A DNA stretch of 6,465 nucleotides from an uncultured bacterium (GCA_937968025.1 CALBSL010000130.1:1-6465); one strand, 5' to 3'; positions 1-6,028 are shown, numbered from the stretch's first letter. Translations and numbers: made by a program. Notes: generated by a model not told the origin, from the sequence alone.

Positions 1-819
1 ATGCGAGATATCATACCCTTCGATACGGCCCAAAAAGGCAATCGGCGCATCGCTCTTGTGTATCATGTCGACCTCATCATCTTCTCGCTTCAACATCGCG
101 ATATCTTTTATATGCTCGAGCGCAAACAACTGATTCCGAATCTTCGCCGCCAGCTCAAATCGTTCATCGCGAGCCGCCTCCGCCATGTCTTTACGCAAAC
201 GCTTGAGGATCCCCTCTTTTTCGCCATCAAAAAAGGCCATCAGGTCGCGAATGGTGCGCCGATACGCGCGCTGATCTGCCGTGCCGATACACACGCCTGG
301 ACATAGACCAATATGTGTAGAAAAACAGGCCTTCTTTTGCCCTGGCTCACAGGTCGACCACGGGAAAATCCGTCGGAGCCAATCCAGCGACGCCCGCAAC
401 GAGTGAGCGGAGGTATATGGGCCGTACACCCCTAAATAGGCGTTTGGGTCTGCGCTCAGATCTTTTCCGCGAACGAGCAGGGGCTTGGGAAATGGCTCCC
501 GCGTGAATACCAGGTAAAGGAAGCTTTTATTGTCTTTCTCGAGCGTATTGTAGTAAGGGTAATAGTATTTGATGAGATTCGCCTCGAGAATGAGTGCTTC
601 GAGTGCTGACGGTTTCTGGATGTAATCAATTTCCTGCACCTTTTGCAGCATTTCCTCGATCAGTCGGTTGTGGGGACGTAAAAAATGCTGCTGAACACGA
701 CGTTTGAGCGATGTGGCCTTCCCCACGTATAACACCGTCCCGGTGGCATCCTTCATCAGGTAGACGCCGGGGGTTTCAGGAAGCGCGCCATCGCGGATCT
801 GTATGGACGCAGGGATCAT
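1..819 (-). CDS. uvrC: UvrC, excinuclease ABC subunit C (N-terminal 273 residues, cut by window edge)
   Basis: UvrC makes the two incisions flanking a DNA lesion in bacterial nucleotide excision repair, working in the cytoplasm with UvrA and UvrB. The reading frame runs leftward from an ATG at 819 and is still open at base 1. It encodes a GIY-YIG nuclease domain (residues about 14-93): the variant GVY at 18-20, YVGKA at 31-35, Arg40/41 and a likely catalytic Glu79 in LEANLIK. YLGVYGPY follows at 128-135. Four cysteines (157, 165, 173, 177) match the known UvrC iron-sulfur ligands in order and roughly in spacing. A UVR motif (UvrB contact) spans about 210-237, and the fragment ends in RIEGYDISH, the entry to the RNase H-like endonuclease half. 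That half and the helix-hairpin-helix domain lie outside. Family members are usually about 600 residues. No properly spaced ribosome site precedes the ATG; GGGAGG sits only 1 base away. The family call is firm; the exact start is less so. Confidence 0.95.
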   Translation of the reverse strand, partial: MIPASIQIRDGALPETPGVYLMKDATGTVLYVGKATSLKRRVQQHFLRPHNRLIEEMLQKVQEIDYIQKPSALEALILEANLIKYYYPYYNTLEKDNKSFLYLVFTREPFPKPLLVRGKDLSADPNAYLGVYGPYTSAHSLRASLDWLRRIFPWSTCEPGQKKACFSTHIGLCPGVCIGTADQRAYRRTIRDLMAFFDGEKEGILKRLRKDMAEAARDERFELAAKIRNQLFALEHIKDIAMLKREDDEVDMIHKSDAPIAFLGRIEGYDISH

Positions 820-886
820 GCCTCCCAGTCTAACTCGAACCAGAGAATCCTGTCTAAATTCGCTTGACGCAGGGATTTTCGCCTCC
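806..886. repeat. Two imperfect direct repeat copies across the uvrC start
   Basis: GACGCAGGGAT followed by 4-5 bases and CCTCC occurs at 806-825 and again at 866-886, 60 bases apart. The first copy contains the uvrC start region (GGAGGC-ATG-ATCCCTGCGTC on the minus strand). The second has the same layout but lacks the ATG. It may be a small local duplication or chance similarity in a short control region. Confidence 0.5.
827..856 (-). promoter_or_regulatory. Putative sigma-70-type promoter of uvrC
   Basis: On the minus strand a -35-like TAGACA (851-856) is separated by 18 bases from a -10-like TAGACT (827-832). The -10 box ends only 7 bases before the uvrC ATG. Transcription would therefore start at or next to the start codon and give a leaderless or nearly leaderless message. 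The -10 match is mediocre (4 of 6), so this is a candidate only. Confidence 0.35.
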
Positions 887-892
887 TAAGAT
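864..892 (+). promoter_or_regulatory. Sigma-70-type promoter of the DHH-like/cysteine-peptidase pair
   Basis: TTGACG (864-869) and TAAGAT (887-892) are separated by exactly 17 bases and each differs from the consensus at one position. The predicted transcription start is near 899, about 6 bases before the ATG at 905. There is no room for a ribosome binding site, and none is seen, so translation is probably leaderless or nearly so. This is the best promoter match in the window. Confidence 0.6.
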
Positions 893-904
893 CACGAAAT
901 CCTT

Positions 905-2041
905 ATGGCACAGCCCTCTTTCGCTCAACTTCAGCCCCTCGTCACCCAAGCGAGCCGCATTTTGGTTATTGGGCGACGAAACGCGTCTATCGACGACTGT
1001 GCCGCCATCTCCGTCCTCGCTCACCACCTCGCCGAACAAGGTAAACGCGTTCGGTGCGTGATCCCCGGCCTTGAACAGTGGCCGCAGCCACTCCAGCCAG
1101 TGCATCCCGTGGAGCCAACCATCGGCCCTATTCGCGCGCTTGAAATCAGCCTGCCGGTGGATCGCGTCGCCCTCTCTGAACTCACCTATGCGATTGAAAA
1201 CGCCGCTCTTCGTCTCACGCTCATGCCGAAAGACGGGATGTGGAATCCAAGTAACATTCTCATTCAAGCGGGTCAGCCGTCATTCGATCTGGTCATCGCC
1301 GTCCAAATCTCCAAAGACGAGCTCGCCGAACTTGTCCCAACTGATCGTGAATGGATGCAGTCTATCCCCAGCATCTCGCTCTCGACCGACCCAGTTTCCG
1401 AGCCTTGGGCCTCGCTTCCGCTCCTTTTTGTGACCACAACGGGACTCACCGAAGCAGTCGCTGCTTGGTTGATGGAGACGAATCAGCCGGTACCTGCATC
1501 TGTCGCCCACAACCTGCTCACCGGGATCATCGCGAGCAGCAAGAGTTTTCAAGGTCCTCGCGTACAAAGCCAGACCCTCCAGCTCGCAAGTCAGTTGGTA
1601 GAGCGCGGGGCAGATCGGCAAACCATCATCCACCAGCTTTGGCGCACAGTGCCTGTTTCTTCGTTGAACTTGTGGGGTCGCGCCATGATGCGCTTAACAC
1701 CGCACGCAACGCTTTCACTCACCACGACGCTCTTGACGGCGCATGATTTCCTGCAAGCCAAAACGGATGCTCGAGTCATCCCTGAGCTCGCCTTGTCGTT
1801 ATTCGATCGCCTGCCGGAAACACAGGCGCTCTTAATCCTCTTCTCGACCACAAACGGCACCGCCGCTCGCCTCTGCACCCGCCGTCCACTCGAGGCGCAG
1901 GTCATCGCTCAGTGGTTTGGTGGTAAAGGCGCGACCGATCAGGCAGAATGGACCATGTCCACCGCCGATCTTCTCGAAGCTCAGCGGGAGATCCTCCTTG
2001 TTCTTGAACGAGAGCTTCCTCGCTTGCAGGCCTCTCGCTAG
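905..2041 (+). CDS. Degenerate DHH/DHHA1 phosphoesterase-like protein (NrnA-like fold, probable pseudoenzyme)
   Basis: This 378-residue protein follows the layout of the NrnA/GdpP-type DHH-DHHA1 phosphoesterases, which cleave short RNAs, pAp or cyclic dinucleotides using two manganese ions. The match is to the pattern rather than the active site. Residues 18-50 resemble motif I, but the usual HxxPDxD is NASIDDCAA, keeping at most one acidic ligand. FDLVIAVQ at 127-134 replaces the motif II aspartate with Gln. The DHH position reads SLSTDP (158-163), and LLTGIIASSKSF (204-215) has Ser where motif IV has Asp. The following ETLxLAxxLxExGAD-like stretch is well kept (223-238). The C-terminal DHHA1 half keeps RLCTRR (322-327) and WFGGKGA (337-343), where GGGH has lost its His. 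No signal peptide or membrane segment is seen, so it is cytoplasmic. It is the first gene of a two-gene unit, with 2 bases before the next ATG. An intact frame argues for a retained, perhaps nucleotide- or RNA-binding, role; that is inference. Confidence 0.7.
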   Translation: MAQPSFAQLQPLVTQASRILVIGRRNASIDDCAAISVLAHHLAEQGKRVRCVIPGLEQWPQPLQPVHPVEPTIGPIRALEISLPVDRVALSELTYAIENAALRLTLMPKDGMWNPSNILIQAGQPSFDLVIAVQISKDELAELVPTDREWMQSIPSISLSTDPVSEPWASLPLLFVTTTGLTEAVAAWLMETNQPVPASVAHNLLTGIIASSKSFQGPRVQSQTLQLASQLVERGADRQTIIHQLWRTVPVSSLNLWGRAMMRLTPHATLSLTTTLLTAHDFLQAKTDARVIPELALSLFDRLPETQALLILFSTTNGTAARLCTRRPLEAQVIAQWFGGKGATDQAEWTMSTADLLEAQREILLVLERELPRLQASR

Positions 2042-2043
2042 CT

Positions 2044-2562
2044 ATGCCCCCTTCCCCCCTTCATCTCTTGTCGGCCGATACCTACCTCGCCATGATTCGC
2101 GGCAGCGTGGGTAGCGCCATGTACCGACATAACTATGCGCTTGTTGATGGTAAACGCGACGACCTCGTACGGAGCGGCCAACGATCGTGCGCGTTCTATG
2201 TCACGCATATCCTCCTCTTTTTCCAGCTCATTCGTGAACCGCACTTACGAGTCGCCGGAACAGTGCGTGATTTGCTCACCTGTGGCTGGGTGCCTACCAC
2301 CACCCCGAAGATCGGCGATATCGTCGTTTGGGAAGAGCAGGTGTTCAGTGGGTCGTGGGAAGGCGTTGAATTCACCAACGAGCCCCATCCACATATCGGG
2401 TTCTACCTTTCGCCGGAAGAAGCGATCAGCAATGTGCCGAGCGCTGGCGGTCCTGCGCAACATCATCTCACCTTCGGCGTTTCTGCCGACGGGAGTCCAA
2501 AAACACGCATCCAGGCGTTCTACACGCATCCAACATTCTTCGCAGAATGTACAGAACGATAA
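2044..2562 (+). CDS. Small CHAP/NlpC-P60-like (papain-fold) putative cysteine peptidase or amidase
   Basis: This 172-residue protein has the order of signatures seen in CHAP and NlpC/P60 enzymes, which hydrolyse amide bonds, usually in peptidoglycan. A cysteine sits at the start of a hydrophobic helix (Cys49 in RSCAFYVTHILLFF). It is followed by GW at 81-82 and PKIGDIVVWEE at 88-98, the typical GDIVVW strand. The histidine lies in HPHIGFYL (His117 the best candidate), then AISN at 127-130, where Asn130 could be the third catalytic residue. A conserved-looking HHLTFG follows at 140-145. Unlike most cell-wall hydrolases it has no signal peptide, membrane anchor or wall-binding repeat, so it is predicted to stay in the cytoplasm or be exported without a classical signal. 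It starts 2 bases after the upstream stop with no ribosome site, consistent with translational coupling. The stop codon forms part of the terminator stem. Fold assignment is moderate; substrate unknown. Confidence 0.65.
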   Translation: MPPSPLHLLSADTYLAMIRGSVGSAMYRHNYALVDGKRDDLVRSGQRSCAFYVTHILLFFQLIREPHLRVAGTVRDLLTCGWVPTTTPKIGDIVVWEEQVFSGSWEGVEFTNEPHPHIGFYLSPEEAISNVPSAGGPAQHHLTFGVSADGSPKTRIQAFYTHPTFFAECTER

Positions 2563-2584
2563 AACGAGGCATACCTCGTTTTAT
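2559..2584. terminator. Bidirectional Rho-independent terminator shared by converging genes
   Basis: A perfect 11-bp inverted repeat, ATAAAACGAGG / CCTCGTTTTAT, encloses a CATA loop. Each strand ends in a T-rich arm, so the hairpin can stop transcription in both directions. The plus-strand TAA (2560-2562) lies in the left arm. The minus-strand TAA (2581-2583) lies in the right arm. The two coding regions are 18 bases apart. Confidence 0.85.
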
Positions 2585-4179
2585 TCTTGCTTGAGTGAAG
2601 CTGGTTGGATGAATGCAGACGTCGCAGAGATGCCCGTCTCGCGATGAATGAACCGCTCATCCGACTTCGTAAGCCGATATTTTTCCACGTAGCCGATGGT
2701 TTCTGGGCGCAGGATCGCCGCTTCGAGCTTGGTGATTTGTGTTTTGAGGTTGCGATAGAGTACCCGCTGCGCATCCAATTTTTTCTGTGATGCCGCTCGT
2801 TTTTTTGGATCTTTCTCTCGGAGCGTTGCTTGACGCAGACGCTCGGCCTCGGTGAAGGCTGTGTCGTATTGACGACGGAGCGAGGAGAGCTGTCGGGATT
2901 TTTCTCCACTCAAGACCTGATCCCAGATCTCAATTGCCCGACGAACTCGGCCGCTTCCCCCGTTATAAGCGGCAACAATGTATTCATTAATCCGCTTTGG
3001 ATCTTCTGCGAACTGATCACGAACTTTGTCAGAGAACTCTGTCAAAAGCACATCGAGGTACATTGTTTGCGCACGGATCGCGTTTCGATGAGACGTCATT
3101 GCGCGTTCGAAGTCTGGCTCAAGGGTCCCGTTCGAGCGCGCAGCAAGGCTTCTGTAGGTGCTTGGGATGAACTGAACGAGCCCGAGAGCGCCGGCCGAGG
3201 AACGTGAGTAGTTATAGGCTACTTCTGGATTCGTTCCCATGATGATGAAAAACCGCTCAAGCGCCCGATTCGTATCTTTTTCGAGCGAAGATTCGTCCAA
3301 ATGTTCGATAGCCGCAATCGCCTTCACCATCGCCGGATCAATCACGTCGACAATCAAGCGATCAGGATATGCCCGTGAACGCACGCCTTCTTGACGAAGC
3401 TTGGCATAGACCTCTTCAACGATCGTATCGAGATAGGCTTCACCTTCTTTGACGGTCGCTTCGGTGTGAACACCTCGAGAATACGGGGTGTAGACCACGT
3501 CTTCGACGTTGAATACCCCTTTTCTGCCTGGGATGGAGCGTAAAATTGGATAGCGCACCGCTACCACAACGGACACTCCTTCAGGATCAACGGAATAATC
3601 AGAGTTCACCCCATTTGAAAAACGCACTTTCAATGATGGATACAGCTCCCGATCAGCCGCCGATAGACGAAGTTGAACCCCGTTCTTCTGCGCCTCAACA
3701 TAGCGCAACTGCTGGGTCTGCGTGTTCCAGATCGCTAACATCACGTCACCCCAGGCATCTTTATCGGTAATGGTTTTTGTTTTCGGGCTTGCAGCAACGT
3801 CCGCCGCGATCTGCGCTTGAAGCTCCGTACGAGCTCGACGGATGGCCTCAACAAGAGGGTCTGGCGCATCAACAACTGAAGGCGCAGTATCCCCCTCCCC
3901 TGTTACCACCACTCCGCTATTCCCAACGTCTTCAGCTTGCGGTCCGAGCACGATGCGCCGAACCTCTGCTTCTGAAAACCCAATCGTTCCACTTCCTGGA
4001 TGAAAAAATCGTCCATCCGCCATCTGAAAAATCGTGATAGCTGCAGGCTCGACCGCCGTCGTTGGAGCAACGGCATCCGCTCCCACTTCCTGCGCAAATG
4101 CCGGGAATGGGAAGAGACCTGTTACACTTGCCGCCAAGAACATGATTCGTGAGGTGCGCATAGACTCAGCATACCACAC
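2581..4179 (-). CDS. Secreted SLT-type lytic transglycosylase with coiled-coil insertion
   Basis: This is likely a murein-cleaving enzyme acting outside the cytoplasmic membrane. The 532-residue product starts with a Sec signal peptide: Arg8/Arg11, a hydrophobic core at about 12-25 and an AFA-QE cleavage site after residue 29. Residues 30-280 are unrecognised. The SLT domain begins near VKAIAAIEHLD (285-295), where Glu292 is my candidate catalytic residue. It continues with AGALGLVQFIPSTY (329-342), AAYNGGSGRVRRA (403-415) and ETIGYVEKY (493-501). About 25 residues separate Glu292 from the GA-GL-Q motif, where ordinary SLT domains have about 10. A charged, probably coiled-coil stretch of about 65 residues (425-489) interrupts the domain before ETxxYV. 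The start shown is a GTG with GAGAGGA 8 bases upstream. An ATG at 4161 gives a more typical signal peptide (526 residues) but has no good ribosome site. It is last in the leftward operon, 24 bases after the NUDIX stop. Confidence 0.85.
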   Translation of the reverse strand: MWYAESMRTSRIMFLAASVTGLFPFPAFAQEVGADAVAPTTAVEPAAITIFQMADGRFFHPGSGTIGFSEAEVRRIVLGPQAEDVGNSGVVVTGEGDTAPSVVDAPDPLVEAIRRARTELQAQIAADVAASPKTKTITDKDAWGDVMLAIWNTQTQQLRYVEAQKNGVQLRLSAADRELYPSLKVRFSNGVNSDYSVDPEGVSVVVAVRYPILRSIPGRKGVFNVEDVVYTPYSRGVHTEATVKEGEAYLDTIVEEVYAKLRQEGVRSRAYPDRLIVDVIDPAMVKAIAAIEHLDESSLEKDTNRALERFFIIMGTNPEVAYNYSRSSAGALGLVQFIPSTYRSLAARSNGTLEPDFERAMTSHRNAIRAQTMYLDVLLTEFSDKVRDQFAEDPKRINEYIVAAYNGGSGRVRRAIEIWDQVLSGEKSRQLSSLRRQYDTAFTEAERLRQATLREKDPKKRAASQKKLDAQRVLYRNLKTQITKLEAAILRPETIGYVEKYRLTKSDERFIHRETGISATSAFIQPASLKQE

Positions 4180-4187
4180 AAGAGGCT

Positions 4188-4194
4188 TCCTCTC
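4188..4194 (-). promoter_or_regulatory. Ribosome binding site deciding the transglycosylase start
   Basis: GAGAGGA on the minus strand lies 8 bases before the GTG at 4179 and 26 bases before the alternative ATG at 4161, so it favours the GTG. It also lies in a short palindrome (AGAGG-AAG-CCTCT, 4181-4193), a weak 5-bp stem that could partly hide the site. Confidence 0.45.
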
Positions 4195-4203
4195 AAAAAA
4201 GAC

Positions 4204-4803
4204 CTACCGAACAAACAAGGTTGGTGGACGTCGACGATGCTGACGCTCTTCTTGCGCGATAAACCGGAGCGCTTTTGATAACAGTCGATCGAGGTTGCGA
4301 TAACTACTCATCGCAAACGCCTGATGCGCCTTCACCCACGCACCCTCCCAAATAGCGCCGCTGCCGGTCAAGCGCTCTTTCGCGTCTTGTGGTGCTTCAA
4401 ATAAGAAAAAGTAGACGATCTTTTCATACGTGATCCCTTCACGACGAAATCGGAATGACGTACGACCAATCGGCGCGATAAACCGCAAGCTGTGCAACCC
4501 GGTTTCTTCACGAATTTCACGAATACTCGTCTGGACCAGCGTTTCTCCTAACTCCTGCTTCCCTTTTGGAAAGGTGAATCGTCCAAACGGGTCCTTGATA
4601 AAAAAGATTTCGAGTCCCGTTGGTTGTCGGCGAAAAATAATCCCGCCCGCCGAAATCACGGTTCGTGGTCGAATCGCCGAAGCCGCGTCACGGTGTGGCG
4701 CTTGTGCTGGACGTCGTCCCGATGGACGCCGGGGTCCCACCTTCGCGTAGGAACCGTTTCGCCCGCTCGAGTTGTGGGTCGCGTTTTGCATCATAATCTG
4801 CAT
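4204..4803 (-). CDS. NUDIX hydrolase
   Basis: NUDIX enzymes hydrolyse nucleoside diphosphates linked to another group, such as oxidised dNTPs, nucleotide sugars or Ap4A; the substrate cannot be told from sequence here. A complete 23-residue NUDIX box, GX5EX7REUXEEXGU, lies at residues 81-103 (Gly81, Glu87, Arg95-Glu96, Glu99, Glu100, Gly102). The catalytic and metal-binding residues are all present. The fold begins at VISAGGIIFRR (49-59) with FTFPKG just before the box, and ends near 185. The frame extends up to an ATG at 4803 (199 residues shown), which would overlap the upstream S41 gene by 116 bases. Residues 1-47 are a basic, Pro/Arg/Ala-rich stretch that may be partly or wholly untranslated. 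Alternatives are GTG at 4737 (overlap 50 bases) or GTG at 4659 (no overlap, beginning right at the fold). None has a convincing ribosome site. It is the middle gene of the leftward operon and cytoplasmic. Family certain, start uncertain. Confidence 0.88.
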   Translation of the reverse strand: MQIMMQNATHNSSGRNGSYAKVGPRRPSGRRPAQAPHRDAASAIRPRTVISAGGIIFRRQPTGLEIFFIKDPFGRFTFPKGKQELGETLVQTSIREIREETGLHSLRFIAPIGRTSFRFRREGITYEKIVYFFLFEAPQDAKERLTGSGAIWEGAWVKAHQAFAMSSYRNLDRLLSKALRFIAQEERQHRRRPPTLFVR

Positions 4804-5968
4804 CCGTACGTTCTACGCTGATCATTGGTTCAAGACCGATATGATTAATCACCCGATCTTTTGGGGTGAGCCATTCGGCGATGGTCACCTTCAGGGCTGA
4901 ACCGTCTTTTAATTCTTCATACTCCTGCACCGACCCTTTTCCGAAGCTCTTTGCGCCAAGCGTGACCGCTTGACCATAATCCTGCAACGCGCCAGCCACG
5001 ATTTCGGACGCACTCGCCGATCCTTGGTTCATCAGCACCACCGTTGGGATACCGGCCAATTCTGCACGGCCTACAGCACGAACAGACTCGACGATCTTTC
5101 CCTGGCGACGCTCCTGAAAGAGGACTTCATCACCAATCCAGGCTCCAGCCACGGACTGTGCGGCCGTGACCGCTCCTCCCGGATTGTTGCGAACGTCGAG
5201 AATAATGCCTTTTGCTTTCTTGGCCCGAACCTCCTGAACCGCGCGTTCGAAGAGCGCCTGCGTGTCCGTATTGAACCCATTGATCTCCATGATGGCGATG
5301 GCTCCATCCCAAGAAAGCTTCACCGACTTCATCTGAATCTCATCACGGACGATGGTGAGAGCGAATGGCTGCGCTTTTGTGCCTCGTACAACGGTAATGG
5401 TCACCGGGGTGCCTTTTGGCCCTCGAATCGTGCGAGCGGCCTGATCCACAGACAGTCCGTCTGTTGGTTTGCCGTCAATCATAGCAATTCCATCGCCTGC
5501 ACGCAACCCCGCCTTTTCTGCCGGAGATCCTTCAAGCGGCGCCACAACCACCAACATCCCGTCCTTTATCTCAATCTGAGCTCCTATTCCTTCAAAACGA
5601 CCTTCGAGCTGCTGCGTAAATTCTTCTGCTTCTTGCGGTGGAAAAAAGGCCGTGTACGGATCGCCCACCCCTGCAGCGAGACCGGTCAACGCACCGTAAA
5701 AAAGATCTTTGTCAGAGACTGGTCGTTCATAGTATCGGTTGCGAAGGGACTGCCACGTTTCCCAAAACAAGGCAAAATCCACGTCGTCTGAAAGCGAAAT
5801 GCGCGGTGATTGCCCTATCCCCATCACTCGACCTGTCGAAGTGGTGACACCCGGAAGTGGCAATAACCCCTCGGCATCTGATCGCGAAATTCGTCCTGCG
5901 CCGACCCCGACCAAAAAGATCGCGAGTCCGGCGAGCGTGTAGTGCCACGCGGTGCGCTGAGTTTCCAT
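4688..5968 (-). CDS. S41 family C-terminal processing peptidase (CtpA/CtpB-like), membrane-anchored
   Basis: These serine peptidases trim or degrade secreted and membrane proteins from their C-termini, using a PDZ domain to recognise the tail. The 426-residue protein has an N-terminal membrane anchor (residues about 8-25), a helical region including LTGLAAGVGDPYTAFFPP (94-111) and a PDZ domain (about 122-205, with GRFEGIGAQI and SPAEKAGLRAGDGI). The peptidase core follows: GIILDVRNNPGG (254-265), GSASASEIVAGAL (316-328) with predicted nucleophile Ser319, and SFGKGSVQ (341-348) with Lys344 and Gln348. The 25-residue Ser-Lys and 4-residue Lys-Gln spacings equal those of Bacillus CtpB (Ser309/Lys334/Gln338). 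The dyad is intact, so it should be active outside the membrane. The tail after about 405 is Ser/Thr-rich and probably disordered. The stop is TGA. It is first in the leftward operon; GAGG lies 4 bases before the ATG. Its exact cellular target is unknown. Confidence 0.95.
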   Translation of the reverse strand: METQRTAWHYTLAGLAIFLVGVGAGRISRSDAEGLLPLPGVTTSTGRVMGIGQSPRISLSDDVDFALFWETWQSLRNRYYERPVSDKDLFYGALTGLAAGVGDPYTAFFPPQEAEEFTQQLEGRFEGIGAQIEIKDGMLVVVAPLEGSPAEKAGLRAGDGIAMIDGKPTDGLSVDQAARTIRGPKGTPVTITVVRGTKAQPFALTIVRDEIQMKSVKLSWDGAIAIMEINGFNTDTQALFERAVQEVRAKKAKGIILDVRNNPGGAVTAAQSVAGAWIGDEVLFQERRQGKIVESVRAVGRAELAGIPTVVLMNQGSASASEIVAGALQDYGQAVTLGAKSFGKGSVQEYEELKDGSALKVTIAEWLTPKDRVINHIGLEPMISVERTDADYDAKRDPQLERAKRFLREGGTPASIGTTSSTSATP

Positions 5969-5976
5969 AGAGCCTC

Positions 5977-6006
5977 AGTGTACAGGCCGCAGGCCATCTT
6001 TGTCGA
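5977..6006 (-). promoter_or_regulatory. Putative promoter of the S41-NUDIX-SLT operon
   Basis: On the minus strand TCGACA (6001-6006, one mismatch to TTGACA) and TACACT (5977-5982, 4 of 6) are 18 bases apart. The -10 box ends 8 bases before the ATG at 5968, again predicting a very short or absent 5' leader. If so, the GAGG next to the start would lie at the extreme 5' end of the message. The match is moderate. Confidence 0.35.
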
Positions 6007-6024
6007 ACATAGCCAAAGCGCTTC

Positions 6025-6028
6025 AGGA
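6025..6028 (+). promoter_or_regulatory. Ribosome binding site of the PEGA gene
   Basis: AGGA lies 5 bases before the ATG at 6034 and supports that start over the in-frame ATG at 6064. I see no clear promoter for this gene in the 65-base divergent gap. Confidence 0.5.

Noticed and set aside
1..306. 101-codon plus-strand frame at the left edge
   Set aside because: It is antisense to the uvrC coding region, which shows GIY-YIG, UVR and cysteine signatures through the same DNA.
854..1267. 137-codon minus-strand frame upstream of uvrC
   Set aside because: It overlaps the DHH-like gene antisense, shows no motif, and the plus-strand frame has the domain pattern.
2135..2647. 170-codon plus-strand frame overlapping the small hydrolase gene
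   Set aside because: It is in another frame of the CHAP/NlpC-like gene and would read through the terminator into the antisense of the transglycosylase gene.
4180..4200. Hairpin next to a run of A/T considered as a terminator
   Set aside because: On the transcribed (minus) strand the T run precedes the stem instead of following it, so it cannot act as an intrinsic terminator for this operon.
4688..4690. Recoded TGA (glycine or tryptophan) as in some CPR lineages
   Set aside because: TGA ends the S41 frame right after a typical disordered tail, and no gene here contains an internal TGA, so the standard bacterial code fits.
4970..5791. 273-codon open frame on the plus strand opposite the S41 gene
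   Set aside because: It lies wholly antisense to a clear S41 peptidase with all motifs, and its translation is rich in Arg, His, Ser and Cys with no recognisable domain. It is a shadow frame.
5984..5995. AGGCC-GC-AGGCC repeat in the divergent gap, considered as an operator
   Set aside because: It is a 5-base direct repeat that is also a short GGCC palindrome in GC-rich DNA; too short to support a regulator site.
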